Source: Mucilaginibacter sp. SG564 (GTDB lineage Bacteria > Bacteroidota > Bacteroidia > Sphingobacteriales > Sphingobacteriaceae). From it: a stretch of DNA of 64,000 nucleotides. How positions within the stretch are numbered: position 1 is the first letter of the stretch; every line of letters starts with the position of its first letter. A program made the position numbers and the translations under genes. The stretch covers positions 1 through 64,000 of the forward strand of contig NZ_JABGNA010000005.1 in the NCBI RefSeq assembly GCF_013149275.1. Direction: 5' to 3'. Of the stretch, positions 38,799-47,153 are shown one piece after another. The notes below the pieces were generated by a model. The model saw only the letters and a program-made list of their open reading frames with translations, made no database searches and had not been told where the DNA came from.

Positions 38799-39698
38799 TC
38801 AGGCGTTTTGGGTGATAGATAAAAACAATTTTTCCAGGTCTTTTTGCTGCTTGCCTATGCTGAATACAGTATATTCATTTTGAATAAGCAGCGCATTAAT
38901 ATCGCCCATTTGCTCTTTTGAGATATAGGGCACATATACATAATCATCCGTTACATCTGCAACCGGGTAATTTTTGCGTTTCAACAAGTTGGCCGCGTCT
39001 ACGCTATTATCGGTCTCGATACGTATTAAGGGTTGGCTCAAGGCTTCCAGCTCCGTTATACTGCCCTGGAATAATAACTGACCACCATCAATAATGCCTA
39101 CATGCGTAGCCATACGTTCAACCTCGGCCAGTAAATGGCTCGATATAAACACCGTTTTACGATGCTGGTTAACCAGTTTCAATAACAACTCTCGTATCTC
39201 GATGATACCGTTCGGATCCAGGCCATTGGTGGGTTCATCCAGTATCATTAATTTAGGATCAGTAAGCAGGGCCAAAGCTATGCCCAGGCGTTGTTTCATC
39301 CCTAAGGAATACTGACCTGCTTTTTTATTAGCGGCATTGCTCAGGTGCACCAGATCGAGCATTTCGTCGACCCGCTTAACTGGAACTTGTAATAGTAAAG
39401 CCCTGTTCAGTAAATTTTCTTTGCCGCTCAGGTGCTGATAAATAGCCGGCTGCTCAATAAGCGCCCCGATCTGGGATAATATGCTGATGCGATTTTTTTG
39501 GAGTTCCTGTCCGAAAATGTGGATACTGCCGTGTTGAGTTTTGAGCAGATTTAACAGGAGTTTGATAGTAGTGGTTTTCCCGGCGCCGTTTGGGCCAAGA
39601 AAACCATATATACTTCCTTCGGGTACCTGCAGGTTTAATGATTTCACAACCTGCTGACTGCCGAAGTTGAAGGATAACCCTTCAGTACGAATTACCAT
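38799..39698 (-). CDS. ABC transporter ATP-binding protein, BcrA-like
   Basis: 299 residues. Walker A GPNGAGKTTTIKLLL, signature YSLGMKQRLGIALALL, Walker B LMILDEPTNGLD, then a ~80-residue C-terminal tail typical of the BcrA/NatA group. Its ATG overlaps the end of the small membrane-protein gene by 7 bases. Operon order: small protein, ATPase, permease. The divergent LytS/LytTR pair is the likely regulator (paired sites at 39961-40036). Confidence 0.9.
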   Translation of the reverse strand: MVIRTEGLSFNFGSQQVVKSLNLQVPEGSIYGFLGPNGAGKTTTIKLLLNLLKTQHGSIHIFGQELQKNRISILSQIGALIEQPAIYQHLSGKENLLNRALLLQVPVKRVDEMLDLVHLSNAANKKAGQYSLGMKQRLGIALALLTDPKLMILDEPTNGLDPNGIIEIRELLLKLVNQHRKTVFISSHLLAEVERMATHVGIIDGGQLLFQGSITELEALSQPLIRIETDNSVDAANLLKRKNYPVADVTDDYVYVPYISKEQMGDINALLIQNEYTVFSIGKQQKDLEKLFLSITQNA

Positions 39699-39901
39699 AC
39701 ATGATTATCCTTGGCTACTGTGCAAACAGTTTTAACAAGGTGTACACCTTTGTAAAACAATGATGTGGCATGAACGGATGCCCCAACAATTGCCGACTCC
39801 TTCTTTTGTTCAAACTGATAGCTTACACCTAATATTAGGGCAAACATTACTGGTATCAGTAACATGATAAAAGGATTCGAGTTTTTGATAAGCGTTTTCA
39901 T
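39692..39901 (-). CDS. Small membrane protein leading the ABC operon
   Basis: 69 residues: one hydrophobic helix (PFIMLLIPVMFALILGVSYQF, read from residue 10, last residue given only for orientation) and a polar tail ending TVCTVAKDNHVW. Overlaps the ATPase start by 7 bases, so translation is likely coupled. Not recognised as a named family. It may be a transporter accessory subunit or a signal-bearing peptide; both are guesses. The start ATG lies about 20 bases below a TTCCTTTG -7-like box. Confidence 0.6.
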   Translation of the reverse strand: MKTLIKNSNPFIMLLIPVMFALILGVSYQFEQKKESAIVGASVHATSLFYKGVHLVKTVCTVAKDNHVW

Positions 39902-39960
39902 CGTGAGTGTTTTGATACAACAAAGGAATATCTTTTATTTTACCTGCTAAAAAGTATTAG

Positions 39961-40036
39961 ACCAACGGTCGGAGTTTATAGATGAACGGTCAATTAGCCG
40001 TATTAACCCGTTCATCGATTTTAAATGCCCGTTCAT
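39961..40036. promoter_or_regulatory. Two back-to-back LytTR-type binding sites
   Basis: Minus-strand pair: ACCGTTGGT (39961-39969, complement) and ACCGTTCAT (39982-39990, complement), 21 bases apart. Plus-strand pair: CCCGTTCAT at 40007-40015 and again at 40028-40036, also 21 bases apart. Known LytTR sites are two direct copies of [TA][AC][CA]GTTN[AG][TG] with a 12-13 base gap. Three copies fit fully or miss one position. One pair points to the ABC operon, one to lytS/lytTR. Confidence 0.7.
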
Positions 40037-40111
40037 CGATAAAATGAAATACTATATATAATTATAGCAGCTTATCACCATCAAAATATTAAATTAGACG
40101 ATAGTTAAGAG

Positions 40112-40194
40112 GCAAGAATCAAGAGACAAGAATCAAGACAAGCTGCAATCAAATGATTATATTACTGTCTTGGCTCTTGTCTCTTGATTCTTGC
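40112..40194. repeat. Long inverted repeat upstream of the LytS gene
   Basis: Left arm GCAAGAATCAAGAGACAAGA (from 40112) and right arm TCTTGTCTCTTGATTCTTGC (to 40194) pair almost perfectly over about 30 bases. A transcript starting upstream would carry it as a large hairpin in the lytS leader. Confidence 0.65.
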
Positions 40195-40215
40195 TTCTGA
40201 TCAGACTCTAAAAAA

Positions 40216-41256
40216 ATGTCGTCAGATAAACAAACACGTGTAATAAGGAAAGGCTGGCAAATATTCTGGCACCTGCTTTTTTGGCTCGGCATCATATCGC
40301 TATTTTTATCCCTGGCCCGCAGCAATACCAAACTAAGCAACCAGGAGCTCCTCATCCTGTTTCTGCTATACCCGGCTATCAACATCAGCCTGTTTTATAT
40401 TAACTTCCTGGTTTATATCCCCAGATTTTTAGATAAAAAACGCTACTGGGCCTATGCCTTGTTTGTTATCATTACCATCATCGCTTACGGCTTTGCTAAA
40501 TACGGTGTAGGGCTTCTGTTTAAACAATATGTGCTGGTACGTATGAAAGGCGAAGTGATCACCTTTCCCTCCTACTTTTTAAGCACCATTTTCACCAGCT
40601 TAATATTCATTTTTTTAAGTACCGTGCTCAAATTTACTACCGACTGGTTCCTGAATGAACGGATACAGCACGATCTGGAAAATCAGCGACTGAGCGCCGA
40701 ACTGGCCTTTTTAAAATCGCAGATCAATCCGCACTTTTTATTTAACTCACTCAACAGCATTTATTCGCTGGCTTACCAGCGATCGGAAACCACACCTGAG
40801 GCTATCCTGAAACTATCAGAAATTATGCGCTACATGTTGTATGAGTGTAATGACAACAAGGTTGACCTGAGCAAGGAGCTTCAATACCTGCATAATTACA
40901 TCGACCTGCAAAAAATACGGTTCGGCAACAAAGCTTTTATCGATTTTAAGGTGATGGGCGAAGTAACCAATCAGCAAATTGTACCCCTGTTATTGATCGC
41001 TTTTATCGAGAACGCATTTAAACATGGTGTGGCCAGTGATGTAACATCGCCCATTAAACTACTCATCAATGTAGAGGAGAGCAAGCTTCATTTTTATATA
41101 CAAAACAAAAAACACACCCATAACCGCGATACTGTGGGTGGTATTGGTTTAAACAACGTACAAAGACGGCTCAACCTGCTTTACCCCTACAAACATACGC
41201 TAAACATCAGGGATGAAGTTGACACTTATACCTGCGAGCTATCCATCGTACTATAA
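40216..41256 (+). CDS. LytS/YehU-type sensor histidine kinase
   Basis: 346 residues. Four transmembrane helices in residues 12-150, short coiled segment, then the His_kinase domain with the phospho-acceptor in SQINPHFLFNSLNSIYSL and the ATP-binding part LLIAFIENAFKHG, GGIGLNNVQRRL. Membrane sensor; the ligand is not predictable. Pairs with the LytTR regulator 73 bases downstream and stands divergent from the BcrAB-like transporter, suggesting sensing of an envelope-active compound. Confidence 0.9.
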   Translation: MSSDKQTRVIRKGWQIFWHLLFWLGIISLFLSLARSNTKLSNQELLILFLLYPAINISLFYINFLVYIPRFLDKKRYWAYALFVIITIIAYGFAKYGVGLLFKQYVLVRMKGEVITFPSYFLSTIFTSLIFIFLSTVLKFTTDWFLNERIQHDLENQRLSAELAFLKSQINPHFLFNSLNSIYSLAYQRSETTPEAILKLSEIMRYMLYECNDNKVDLSKELQYLHNYIDLQKIRFGNKAFIDFKVMGEVTNQQIVPLLLIAFIENAFKHGVASDVTSPIKLLINVEESKLHFYIQNKKHTHNRDTVGGIGLNNVQRRLNLLYPYKHTLNIRDEVDTYTCELSIVL

Positions 41257-41329
41257 CCAGGTCTTGCTCCGTTATTAACCGGAAATAAAAAAATTAACGA
41301 TAAATCATTAGAACACTTATTTTTACAAC

Positions 41330-42055
41330 ATGATCCGATGCCTGGTAGTTGATGATGAGCCTTTAGCGCTGCATATTTTGGAAGATTATATTTCCAAAAT
41401 GCCTTTCCTGCAATTGGTAAAAGCCACTACCAACCCTATCGAAGCGCTAACCATAGTACAGGGTGGCAGTGTCGACCTGGTGTTTTTAGATGTGCAGATG
41501 CCCGAGCTTACCGGCATCCAATTTTTAAAGATCGCCAACGGCAAAGCCAAAGTGATCCTCACCACCGCCTATCCGCAATATGCGCTGGAGGGTTATGAGC
41601 TGGATGTGGTTGATTACCTGCTTAAACCCATAGCGCTCGACCGTTTTTTTAAATCGGTTCAAAAAGCGCAAAGCATTATACAGCCGGTAGTTAAAACCGT
41701 GCAACAGGCTGAACCGGTACAAGTAGATGATTTTTCAACCGATTTCATCTTCGTTAAAACCGAACATAAGATCCAAAAGGTTTACCTGCACGATATTTTA
41801 TTTATTGAAGGACTAAAAGATTACATCTCCATATTCACCACTGCCGAGCGTATCATTACCCTGCAGGGCATGAAGAAAATGGAGGATGCCCTGCCCGAAA
41901 GGCATTTTATTCGCGTACACAAATCATACATTGTGGCCCTCAACAAGATCGACAGCATCGAACGAAGCCGCATCCAGATAGGCGACAAGATCATCCCCGT
42001 AGGCGATACTTACCGCGACGATTTCTTCCGGATGATTGAGGATAAGAATATTTAA
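41330..42055 (+). CDS. LytTR-family response regulator
   Basis: 241 residues. Receiver domain 1-120 (CLVVDDEPLALHILEDYI, phospho-acceptor Asp in LVFLDVQMPELTG, Lys in YLLKPI) and LytTR DNA-binding domain 138-238 (FVKTEHKIQKVYLHDILFIE, HFIRVHKSYIVALNKID). Cytoplasmic activator that binds paired 9-base direct repeats, which are present upstream of its own kinase gene and of the ABC operon. Confidence 0.93.
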   Translation: MIRCLVVDDEPLALHILEDYISKMPFLQLVKATTNPIEALTIVQGGSVDLVFLDVQMPELTGIQFLKIANGKAKVILTTAYPQYALEGYELDVVDYLLKPIALDRFFKSVQKAQSIIQPVVKTVQQAEPVQVDDFSTDFIFVKTEHKIQKVYLHDILFIEGLKDYISIFTTAERIITLQGMKKMEDALPERHFIRVHKSYIVALNKIDSIERSRIQIGDKIIPVGDTYRDDFFRMIEDKNI

Positions 42056-42088
42056 AGCCCAGATGGGGTTATAACATATAATAAAAGC

Positions 42089-42173
42089 GTCATTGCGAGC
42101 GCAGCGTGGCAATCCCCTACTTACAGAGCGGACCTGCTAATTGGAAGATTGCCACGCTGCGCTCGCAATGACG
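42089..42173. repeat. Inverted repeat, CATTGCGAGCGCAGCGTGGC type
   Basis: GTCATTGCGAGCGCAGCGTG at 42089-42108 continues to GGCAATC; the complementary arm GATTGCCACGCTGCGCTCGC starts at 42147. A third, plus-direction copy of the right arm lies at 42630. Confidence 0.75.
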
Positions 42174-42716
42174 TGGTGGGAAAATCTTTTGTCATGCATG
42201 TTCACGACCAGATCCTTCACTACGTTCAGGATGATAACGCCTAGTTGAACTTATCCCGTGTATAAGATCTCTCCTCGTACCTCGTTCGAGCTGACAGTTT
42301 TTCTATTTTTCCTCCTCGCAATGCCATAGCTTTTTTCTTTTTCCCATCAGCAGATAAGCTTCGGGCGAAAGCGGGCAGAACGATGTAGGCCCGTGCGATG
42401 GCAAGGGCATTAGCAAGTTTTTGCTGAAGCGCGGGGCTGGAGCGAACAAAGTCGGGCAAAATAATTGCAGCCCGTGGTCCTGTCCGTTTTGCAGGGCAAA
42501 GGCCATGTGCGGCAAAGAAGCATTTCTGCTGACTTGATTTTTGGTTACTCTTCATCAAGGAAAAGTAACTAGGCCCCCCCGCGGCCAAGAGCGGGTATAC
42601 GCCCTGTAATGCGGCCCTGTATAGTTTGGGATTGCCACGCTACGCTCGCAATGACGCGTTGGAAAACACCTTCGCCATGCATGTTCACGACCAGATCCTT
42701 CACTGCGTTCAGGATG
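42147..42716. repeat. Direct 87-base repeat pair flanking a 390-base segment
   Basis: Copies at 42147-42233 and 42630-42716 share GATTGCCACGCT-CGCTCGCAATGACG and CATGCATGTTCACGACCAGA, then TCCTTCACT-CGTTCAGGATG, with a constant offset of 483 bases and few differences. Confidence 0.75.
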
Positions 42717-42737
42717 GCAAATTAAAAATATATGCTA

Positions 42738-44504
42738 TTACTTCACCTCTATTTCTTCAACCGTATCCTTCTCCCCAATCTGCTGGCGCCACATGGCATA
42801 GTAAAGACCTTTCTGGCTTAACAGATCATGATGCTTGCCCGATTCAATAATGCGGCCTTTCTCCAGCACATAAATGCAATCGGCATGCATAATGGTCGAC
42901 AAGCGGTGAGCGATCAGGATGGTAATGTGATTTTCCAACTCGGACACATTGCGGATAGTTTCTGTGATCTCTTCTTCGGTGATCGAATCCAATGAGGATG
43001 TAGCCTCATCAAACACCAGGATATCTGGCCGGCGCAACAATGCACGGGCTATCGAGAGGCGCTGTTTTTCGCCACCGGATACTTTTACCCCACCCTCGCC
43101 AATTACGGTGCTCAGGCCTTTATCGGCACGCGCCAGCAGCGTTTGGCAGGCCGCACGCTGCAGCACATTCATACATTCCTCGTCGGTAGCATCGGGGCGT
43201 ACAAACAACAGGTTTTCGCGTATGGTACCCGAGAATAGTTGGGTATCCTGGGTTACAAAACCAATTTTTTCGCGCAGCTGATCCAAATCAATATCACGGC
43301 TTAAAATATTGTTGTATAAAACATCGCCATCCAAAGGCTGATACAAGCCAACCAATAGTTTTACCAGGGTAGTTTTACCCGAGCCCGACGGACCAACAAA
43401 AGCGATGGTTTCGCCGGTATTGGTTTCAAAGCTGATGTGGTTAAGGGCGTTGCGGTTGGCGGTTAAATGTTTAAAAGTAACATCTTTAAAAGTTAAGGTA
43501 TTTACTTTTTCCAGCAACACTGGTTTCTCGGGTTTTTTATCAATAGGGGTACTCAATATCCCCTTAAAATTACCCAGGGAAACTTCGGCCTCGCGCCATG
43601 ATAATATCACGTTGCCCAACTCCTGCAGCGGGTTAAACAGGAAGAAGGAATAAAACAAAAAGCTAAAATACTGCCCCGGCGAAATGGTTTGTTTAAAAAT
43701 AAGCAGCAATAACACTACTACCATTACGCTCCGCACCAGGTTTACCGTAGTACCCTGCACAAAGCTCATGCTGCGCACGTATTTTACTTTTTTAAGCTCC
43801 AGGTCGAGTATTCTGTAAGTAGTTTTATTTAAGCGGGCGATTTCCTGTTTAGCCAAACCCAGACTTTTTACCAGTTCGATGTTTCTTAGCGACTCGGTAG
43901 TTGAACCAGCCAGAGCCGTAGTTTCTGATACAATCTTTTTCTGGATGGTTTTTATTTTCCGGCTCATGGCCATACTCACAAAAGTGATAATGGGTATAGC
44001 GGCAAAATATACCAATGTTACCTGGTAACTTACGCTTACCGAGTACACGATAACAAATACCATCCCGATGAGCGATACAAAAAGGATAGAGATAAACGAG
44101 GTGATAAACTTTTCGCAATCGAGCCTTACCTTTTGTAAAATGCCCAGAGTTTCGCCGCTGCGCTGATCTTCAAATACCTGGTAAGGTAATTCGAGCGAAT
44201 GTTTCAGCCCGTCGGCATACATTTCGGCACCCACTTTTTGGGTGATGATATTGGTAAAATAATCCTGAAAGTTTTTAGCTATACGCGATACCATGGCCAC
44301 ACCAATAGCCGCGCCAATGAGTATCAACACCTGGTGCAGGTATTCCTGGTATTGAAGGGTGTTGCGTTTTTCGATAACCCGGTCAACAATGCGTCCGGTT
44401 ATCCACGGGTCAAGCAATGAAAAGCCAATATTCATGGCCGCCAGGAAAAGTGCCAATACAACTATCCAGCGGTGTTTTTTTAAATACGAAAGTAGTATAT
44501 TCAT
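42738..44504 (-). CDS. ABC exporter, fused permease and ATPase
   Basis: 588 residues. Six transmembrane helices (1-310), then ATPase: Walker A GPSGSGKTTLVKLLVGL, Q-loop TQDTQLF, signature VSGGEKQRLSIARALL, Walker B ILVFDEATSSLD, H-loop LIAHRLSTI. Homodimeric multidrug/lipid exporter type; substrate unknown. A different branch from the MsbA-like gene at 25980. Monocistronic, with repeats on both sides. Confidence 0.9.
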   Translation of the reverse strand: MNILLSYLKKHRWIVVLALFLAAMNIGFSLLDPWITGRIVDRVIEKRNTLQYQEYLHQVLILIGAAIGVAMVSRIAKNFQDYFTNIITQKVGAEMYADGLKHSLELPYQVFEDQRSGETLGILQKVRLDCEKFITSFISILFVSLIGMVFVIVYSVSVSYQVTLVYFAAIPIITFVSMAMSRKIKTIQKKIVSETTALAGSTTESLRNIELVKSLGLAKQEIARLNKTTYRILDLELKKVKYVRSMSFVQGTTVNLVRSVMVVVLLLLIFKQTISPGQYFSFLFYSFFLFNPLQELGNVILSWREAEVSLGNFKGILSTPIDKKPEKPVLLEKVNTLTFKDVTFKHLTANRNALNHISFETNTGETIAFVGPSGSGKTTLVKLLVGLYQPLDGDVLYNNILSRDIDLDQLREKIGFVTQDTQLFSGTIRENLLFVRPDATDEECMNVLQRAACQTLLARADKGLSTVIGEGGVKVSGGEKQRLSIARALLRRPDILVFDEATSSLDSITEEEITETIRNVSELENHITILIAHRLSTIMHADCIYVLEKGRIIESGKHHDLLSQKGLYYAMWRQQIGEKDTVEEIEVK

Positions 44505-44511
44505 GTTTTAT

Positions 44512-44635
44512 GTTAGTAGTTAGTATCAAGTAGCTAGTATCAAGTATCAAGATTTTCTTAACCTTAGTATCTGAACTTAACAGATCGTGGTCTTGATACT
44601 TGATACCAGCTACTTGATACTAGTTTGGTACTAAC
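44512..44635. repeat. Long inverted repeat built of TATCAAGTA units
   Basis: Left arm from 44512 (GTTAGTAGTTAGTATCAAGT ...) and right arm to 44635 (... ACTTGATACTAGTTTGGTAC) pair over about 40 bases; each arm carries two to three copies of TATCAAG(T). It lies just upstream of the ABC exporter start. Confidence 0.65.
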
Positions 44636-44648
44636 TCTCCAAAAATAA

Positions 44649-44683
44649 AAAAAGGGAATGGCTAAGTAGCTCATTCCCTTTTA
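44649..44683. terminator. Terminator of frr
   Basis: AAAAGGGAATG / CATTCCCTTTT hairpin with an 11-base loop, 20 bases beyond the frr stop codon (minus strand). Confidence 0.85.
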
Positions 44684-44703
44684 ATTTGACATAAGGTTAA
44701 TAT

Positions 44704-45267
44704 TTAAACCGTCATGATATCTTTTTCTTTAGCTTCAGAAAGCTGGTCGATCTTTACAATATAAGCATCGGTAAGCTTCTGAATTTCAGCCTCGCCGGTT
44801 TTGATCTCATCTTCAGAAACACCTTCTGATTTTAACTTTTTGATCTTTTCGTTAGCATCTTTACGGATGTTGCGGATCGCGATCTTACCAGTTTCGGCTT
44901 CACCTTTGGCCTTTTTAACCAGGTCGCGGCGACGCTCCTCGGTCAGTGGTGGCACATTGATGCGGATGATCACACCATCGTTTTGCGGATTAAAACCAAG
45001 ATTTGCCTCTTTAATAGCTTTTTCAATAGCTCCCAGTAATGATTTTTCCCAGGGTTGTACAATAATGGTACGTGCATCGGGCGTATTAACGTTACCTACC
45101 TGGCTTAATGGGGTTGGGTTACCGTAGTAATCAACCATAATATCATCCAATAAAGATGGGTTTGCTTTACCTGCACGTATCTTATTTAATTCACTATCGG
45201 CGTGGTCAATGGCTTTGTCCATTAAAGCCTTTGCATCAGTTACTTGTTTTTTAATGAGTTCGCTCAT
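44704..45267 (-). CDS. frr: Ribosome recycling factor
   Basis: 187 residues, full length. Typical segments: LDDIMVDYYGNPTPLSQVGN, DARTIIVQPWEKSLLGAIEK, and VPPLTEERRRDLVKKAKGEA. With EF-G it splits post-termination ribosomes. pyrH, which often sits next to frr, is not on the downstream side, and upstream is a long intergenic region. Confidence 0.96.
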   Translation of the reverse strand: MSELIKKQVTDAKALMDKAIDHADSELNKIRAGKANPSLLDDIMVDYYGNPTPLSQVGNVNTPDARTIIVQPWEKSLLGAIEKAIKEANLGFNPQNDGVIIRINVPPLTEERRRDLVKKAKGEAETGKIAIRNIRKDANEKIKKLKSEGVSEDEIKTGEAEIQKLTDAYIVKIDQLSEAKEKDIMTV

Positions 45268-45552
45268 TGGTTTTAAATTTTCACAAAAGTAATAAAATCT
45301 ATCATTTTCCTTAGCCTTAGTGTAAAATCAAATTCTTGGACGCACGACTCCTCCCCAACCTTCGCTTCGCTATACGCCCTCTCTCAGCTGTGGTGGGAAG
45401 AGAGTGAAGAAAATATCCAATTGTCATGCTGTGGAACAAAGCGTCTATTGCTGAACATTTCAAAGGCAGAATAGATCCTTCGCTCCGCTGAGTATAACAA
45501 TCGATCCAGACACTTTGATCTCCGCACAAATTTTCGTATATTTATATCAATC

Positions 45553-45590
45553 AACAGCCCGGGTGTCTTTTAGCAGACATCCGGGCTGTT
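45553..45590. terminator. Orphan terminator-like hairpin
   Basis: AACAGCCCGGGTGTC / GACATCCGGGCTGTT stem with an 8-base loop and a weak T-run. It follows no known gene: frr and the gene at 45892 both start on either side of it. Confidence 0.5.
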
Positions 45591-45694
45591 TAGTTATGGT
45601 CAAAACAAGACCAAAAACCAATCGATTGACATTCAGTTATTTGACAATCAGCAGCCTAATACTTTTTAAAGTTTTAAAAAGTGCCCAAAATCGC

Positions 45695-45828
45695 GTTAAA
45701 ATTTGTTAAAAAGTGTTAAAATGAGGTTTTTTTGAGCGGTTTTGACGCATTTTTAATCCTTTTTTGAACCGAAATTTGTTAAAATCGGAGGTTTAAAAAG
45801 TATATCCGGTTCAACATCAAATGTTAAA
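45695..45828. promoter_or_regulatory. GTTAAA repeat array, partly 10-base phased
   Basis: GTTAAA at 45695, 45705 and 45715 (exactly 10 bases apart), again at 45778 and 45823, plus inverse TTTAAC near 45838. The phasing puts three copies on one DNA face. It could bend the DNA or bind a regulator of the gene at 45892. Confidence 0.4.
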
Positions 45829-45891
45829 TAACATTTTTTAACATTTAAGTATCCTGATATAGCCTTATATTTATGTAAACCTTTTTATCGT

Positions 45892-46263
45892 ATGAAATCA
45901 ATTTGGCTATTTGTACTCATGATTGGTGGTATTACACAGTTAAAAGCACAACAGTTGACCACACCCTCACCTGGTAAAAAACTTGATAATTCTATCTATC
46001 AGTATTTTAAGGTAAAACCTGATGATGGTATATTAAAATCAACCCCGGTTATACCCAACGTACTTCAGCCTTTGCAGAATATGCAAACCCTAAATAATGT
46101 AATCGCAGCTGAAATAACCGATCACATGCCGGTTATAAAACTACAGCCGACCGATAAAATGCCGGTTGTGAAAACAGATGAACCTAACATGCGTTATACC
46201 ATGTTGATCAAACGGCTCGGCGAAGCGAAACCAGATTCAGCAATAAAAACTATTCGTCCGTAA
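45892..46263 (+). CDS. Small secreted protein of unknown function
   Basis: 123 residues. Signal peptide MKSIWLFVLMIGGITQLKAQ, then a polar, proline-rich chain with no predicted domain (repeated H/KMPV-x-K-x-Q/D pieces at DHMPVIKLQPTDKMPVVKTD). Likely periplasmic. The upstream region is unusually long and AT-rich. Not recognised. Confidence 0.7.
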   Translation: MKSIWLFVLMIGGITQLKAQQLTTPSPGKKLDNSIYQYFKVKPDDGILKSTPVIPNVLQPLQNMQTLNNVIAAEITDHMPVIKLQPTDKMPVVKTDEPNMRYTMLIKRLGEAKPDSAIKTIRP

Positions 46264-46274
46264 TTATCAGCGGG

Positions 46275-47066
46275 TTAAAAATCTTTGTTCAGCACTTTTT
46301 CCAGTTCAGCAAAGCTGATATTCATTTTAACACGGCCTTGCTTGGCGTAGGATAATTCGCCGGTTTCTTCGGATATGATAATGGCAGTGGCCTCGTTAGC
46401 TTCGGTTACGCCAATACCTGCCCGATGACGCAGGCCAAATTGCGCGGGTAGGTCTGTTTTTTCGGTAAGGGGTAAAATACAGCTGGCCGATTTAATTTTA
46501 TTTTCAGATATCACCACAGCCCCATCATGCAGCGGGCTGGTTTTCTGAAAGATGCTCTCCAGCAGGCGTTTGGATATCTTTGCATCCATTACCTCGCAGC
46601 TGTTTTGGTAAAACTGCTCGTCATAATATTTGGCAAATACGATCAAAGCACCGGTACGGGTTTGCTTCATGCTTTTGCAGGCATCAATAATAGGTTTTAT
46701 GCGGGCATAGTTATTTTTCTCAGCCTCGGTCTTACCAAAGAAGTATTGCCACCAGGCCTTATTTCGCTGCAGTGAGGCATTTTTGCCCACCAGCAGCAAA
46801 AAGCGCCTTACTTCCTGCTGAAATACCACGATGACGGCTATAATACCCACATCCACAAACTTGCCTAAAATAGCGGTAAGCAGTTTCATGTGCAGGGCAT
46901 TCACCACAAAGTTAAGTGCAAATATTACCGCGAAGCCGATGAAGATATTGGCTGCTATAGTACCCCGGATGAGGTTATACAGCTGGTATATGATAAAAGC
47001 CACCAAAACCACATCAAGGATATCAAAAAACGTGATCTTGGGGAAGCTGAGGAATATAGATTGCAT
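46275..47066 (-). CDS. cdaA: Diadenylate cyclase CdaA
   Basis: 263 residues. Three transmembrane helices (about 15-90), then the DAC domain with DGAVVISENKI (DGA motif) and FGLRHRAGIGV (RHR motif). Makes cyclic di-AMP from two ATP at the inner membrane. Full length for the family. Converges on the small secreted protein gene with a 12-base gap. Confidence 0.94.
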   Translation of the reverse strand: MQSIFLSFPKITFFDILDVVLVAFIIYQLYNLIRGTIAANIFIGFAVIFALNFVVNALHMKLLTAILGKFVDVGIIAVIVVFQQEVRRFLLLVGKNASLQRNKAWWQYFFGKTEAEKNNYARIKPIIDACKSMKQTRTGALIVFAKYYDEQFYQNSCEVMDAKISKRLLESIFQKTSPLHDGAVVISENKIKSASCILPLTEKTDLPAQFGLRHRAGIGVTEANEATAIIISEETGELSYAKQGRVKMNISFAELEKVLNKDF

Positions 47067-47153
47067 TTACGAAGTTAATAAGTTTAAGGAGAAGTTAAGG
47101 CCTGGCTTAAGCAGTACAATAAACAACGTTCTTTTTTAAATCGTGATGACAAT

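Larger units (their letters stand above)
39902..40215. other. Divergent regulatory region of the ABC operon and lytS
   Basis: Holds, from left to right, a minus-strand -7-like box (complement of CAAAGGAA, 39921-39928), two LytTR-type repeat pairs (39961-40036), an AT-rich stretch and a long inverted repeat (40112-40194). No coding frame. Confidence 0.6.
42056..42737. other. 682-base repeat-rich intergenic region
   Basis: Contains an inverted repeat (42089-42173), two direct copies of an 87-base element (42147-42233 and 42630-42716) and between them a roughly 390-base segment with an open frame (42241-42588, minus) whose product (Ala/Lys/Arg-rich, low complexity) looks like translated repeat rather than protein. 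No gene is called. Confidence 0.6.
45268..45891. other. 624-base intergenic region with hairpin and phased GTTAAA array
   Basis: 45330-45510 holds dispersed-repeat sequence (TAGATCCTTCGCTCCGCTGA). A hairpin lies at 45553-45590 and an AT-rich array of GTTAAA copies at 45695-45828. No coding frame is supported. Confidence 0.55.

Noticed and set aside
42241..42588. Open reading frame of 115 codons on the minus strand
   Set aside because: Low-complexity Ala/Lys/Arg product, no start-site signals, and it lies wholly between two direct repeats; treated as repeat sequence.
45661..45850. AT-rich GTTAAA region as a replication origin
   Set aside because: No TTATCCACA-type DnaA boxes and no dnaA or partition genes nearby.
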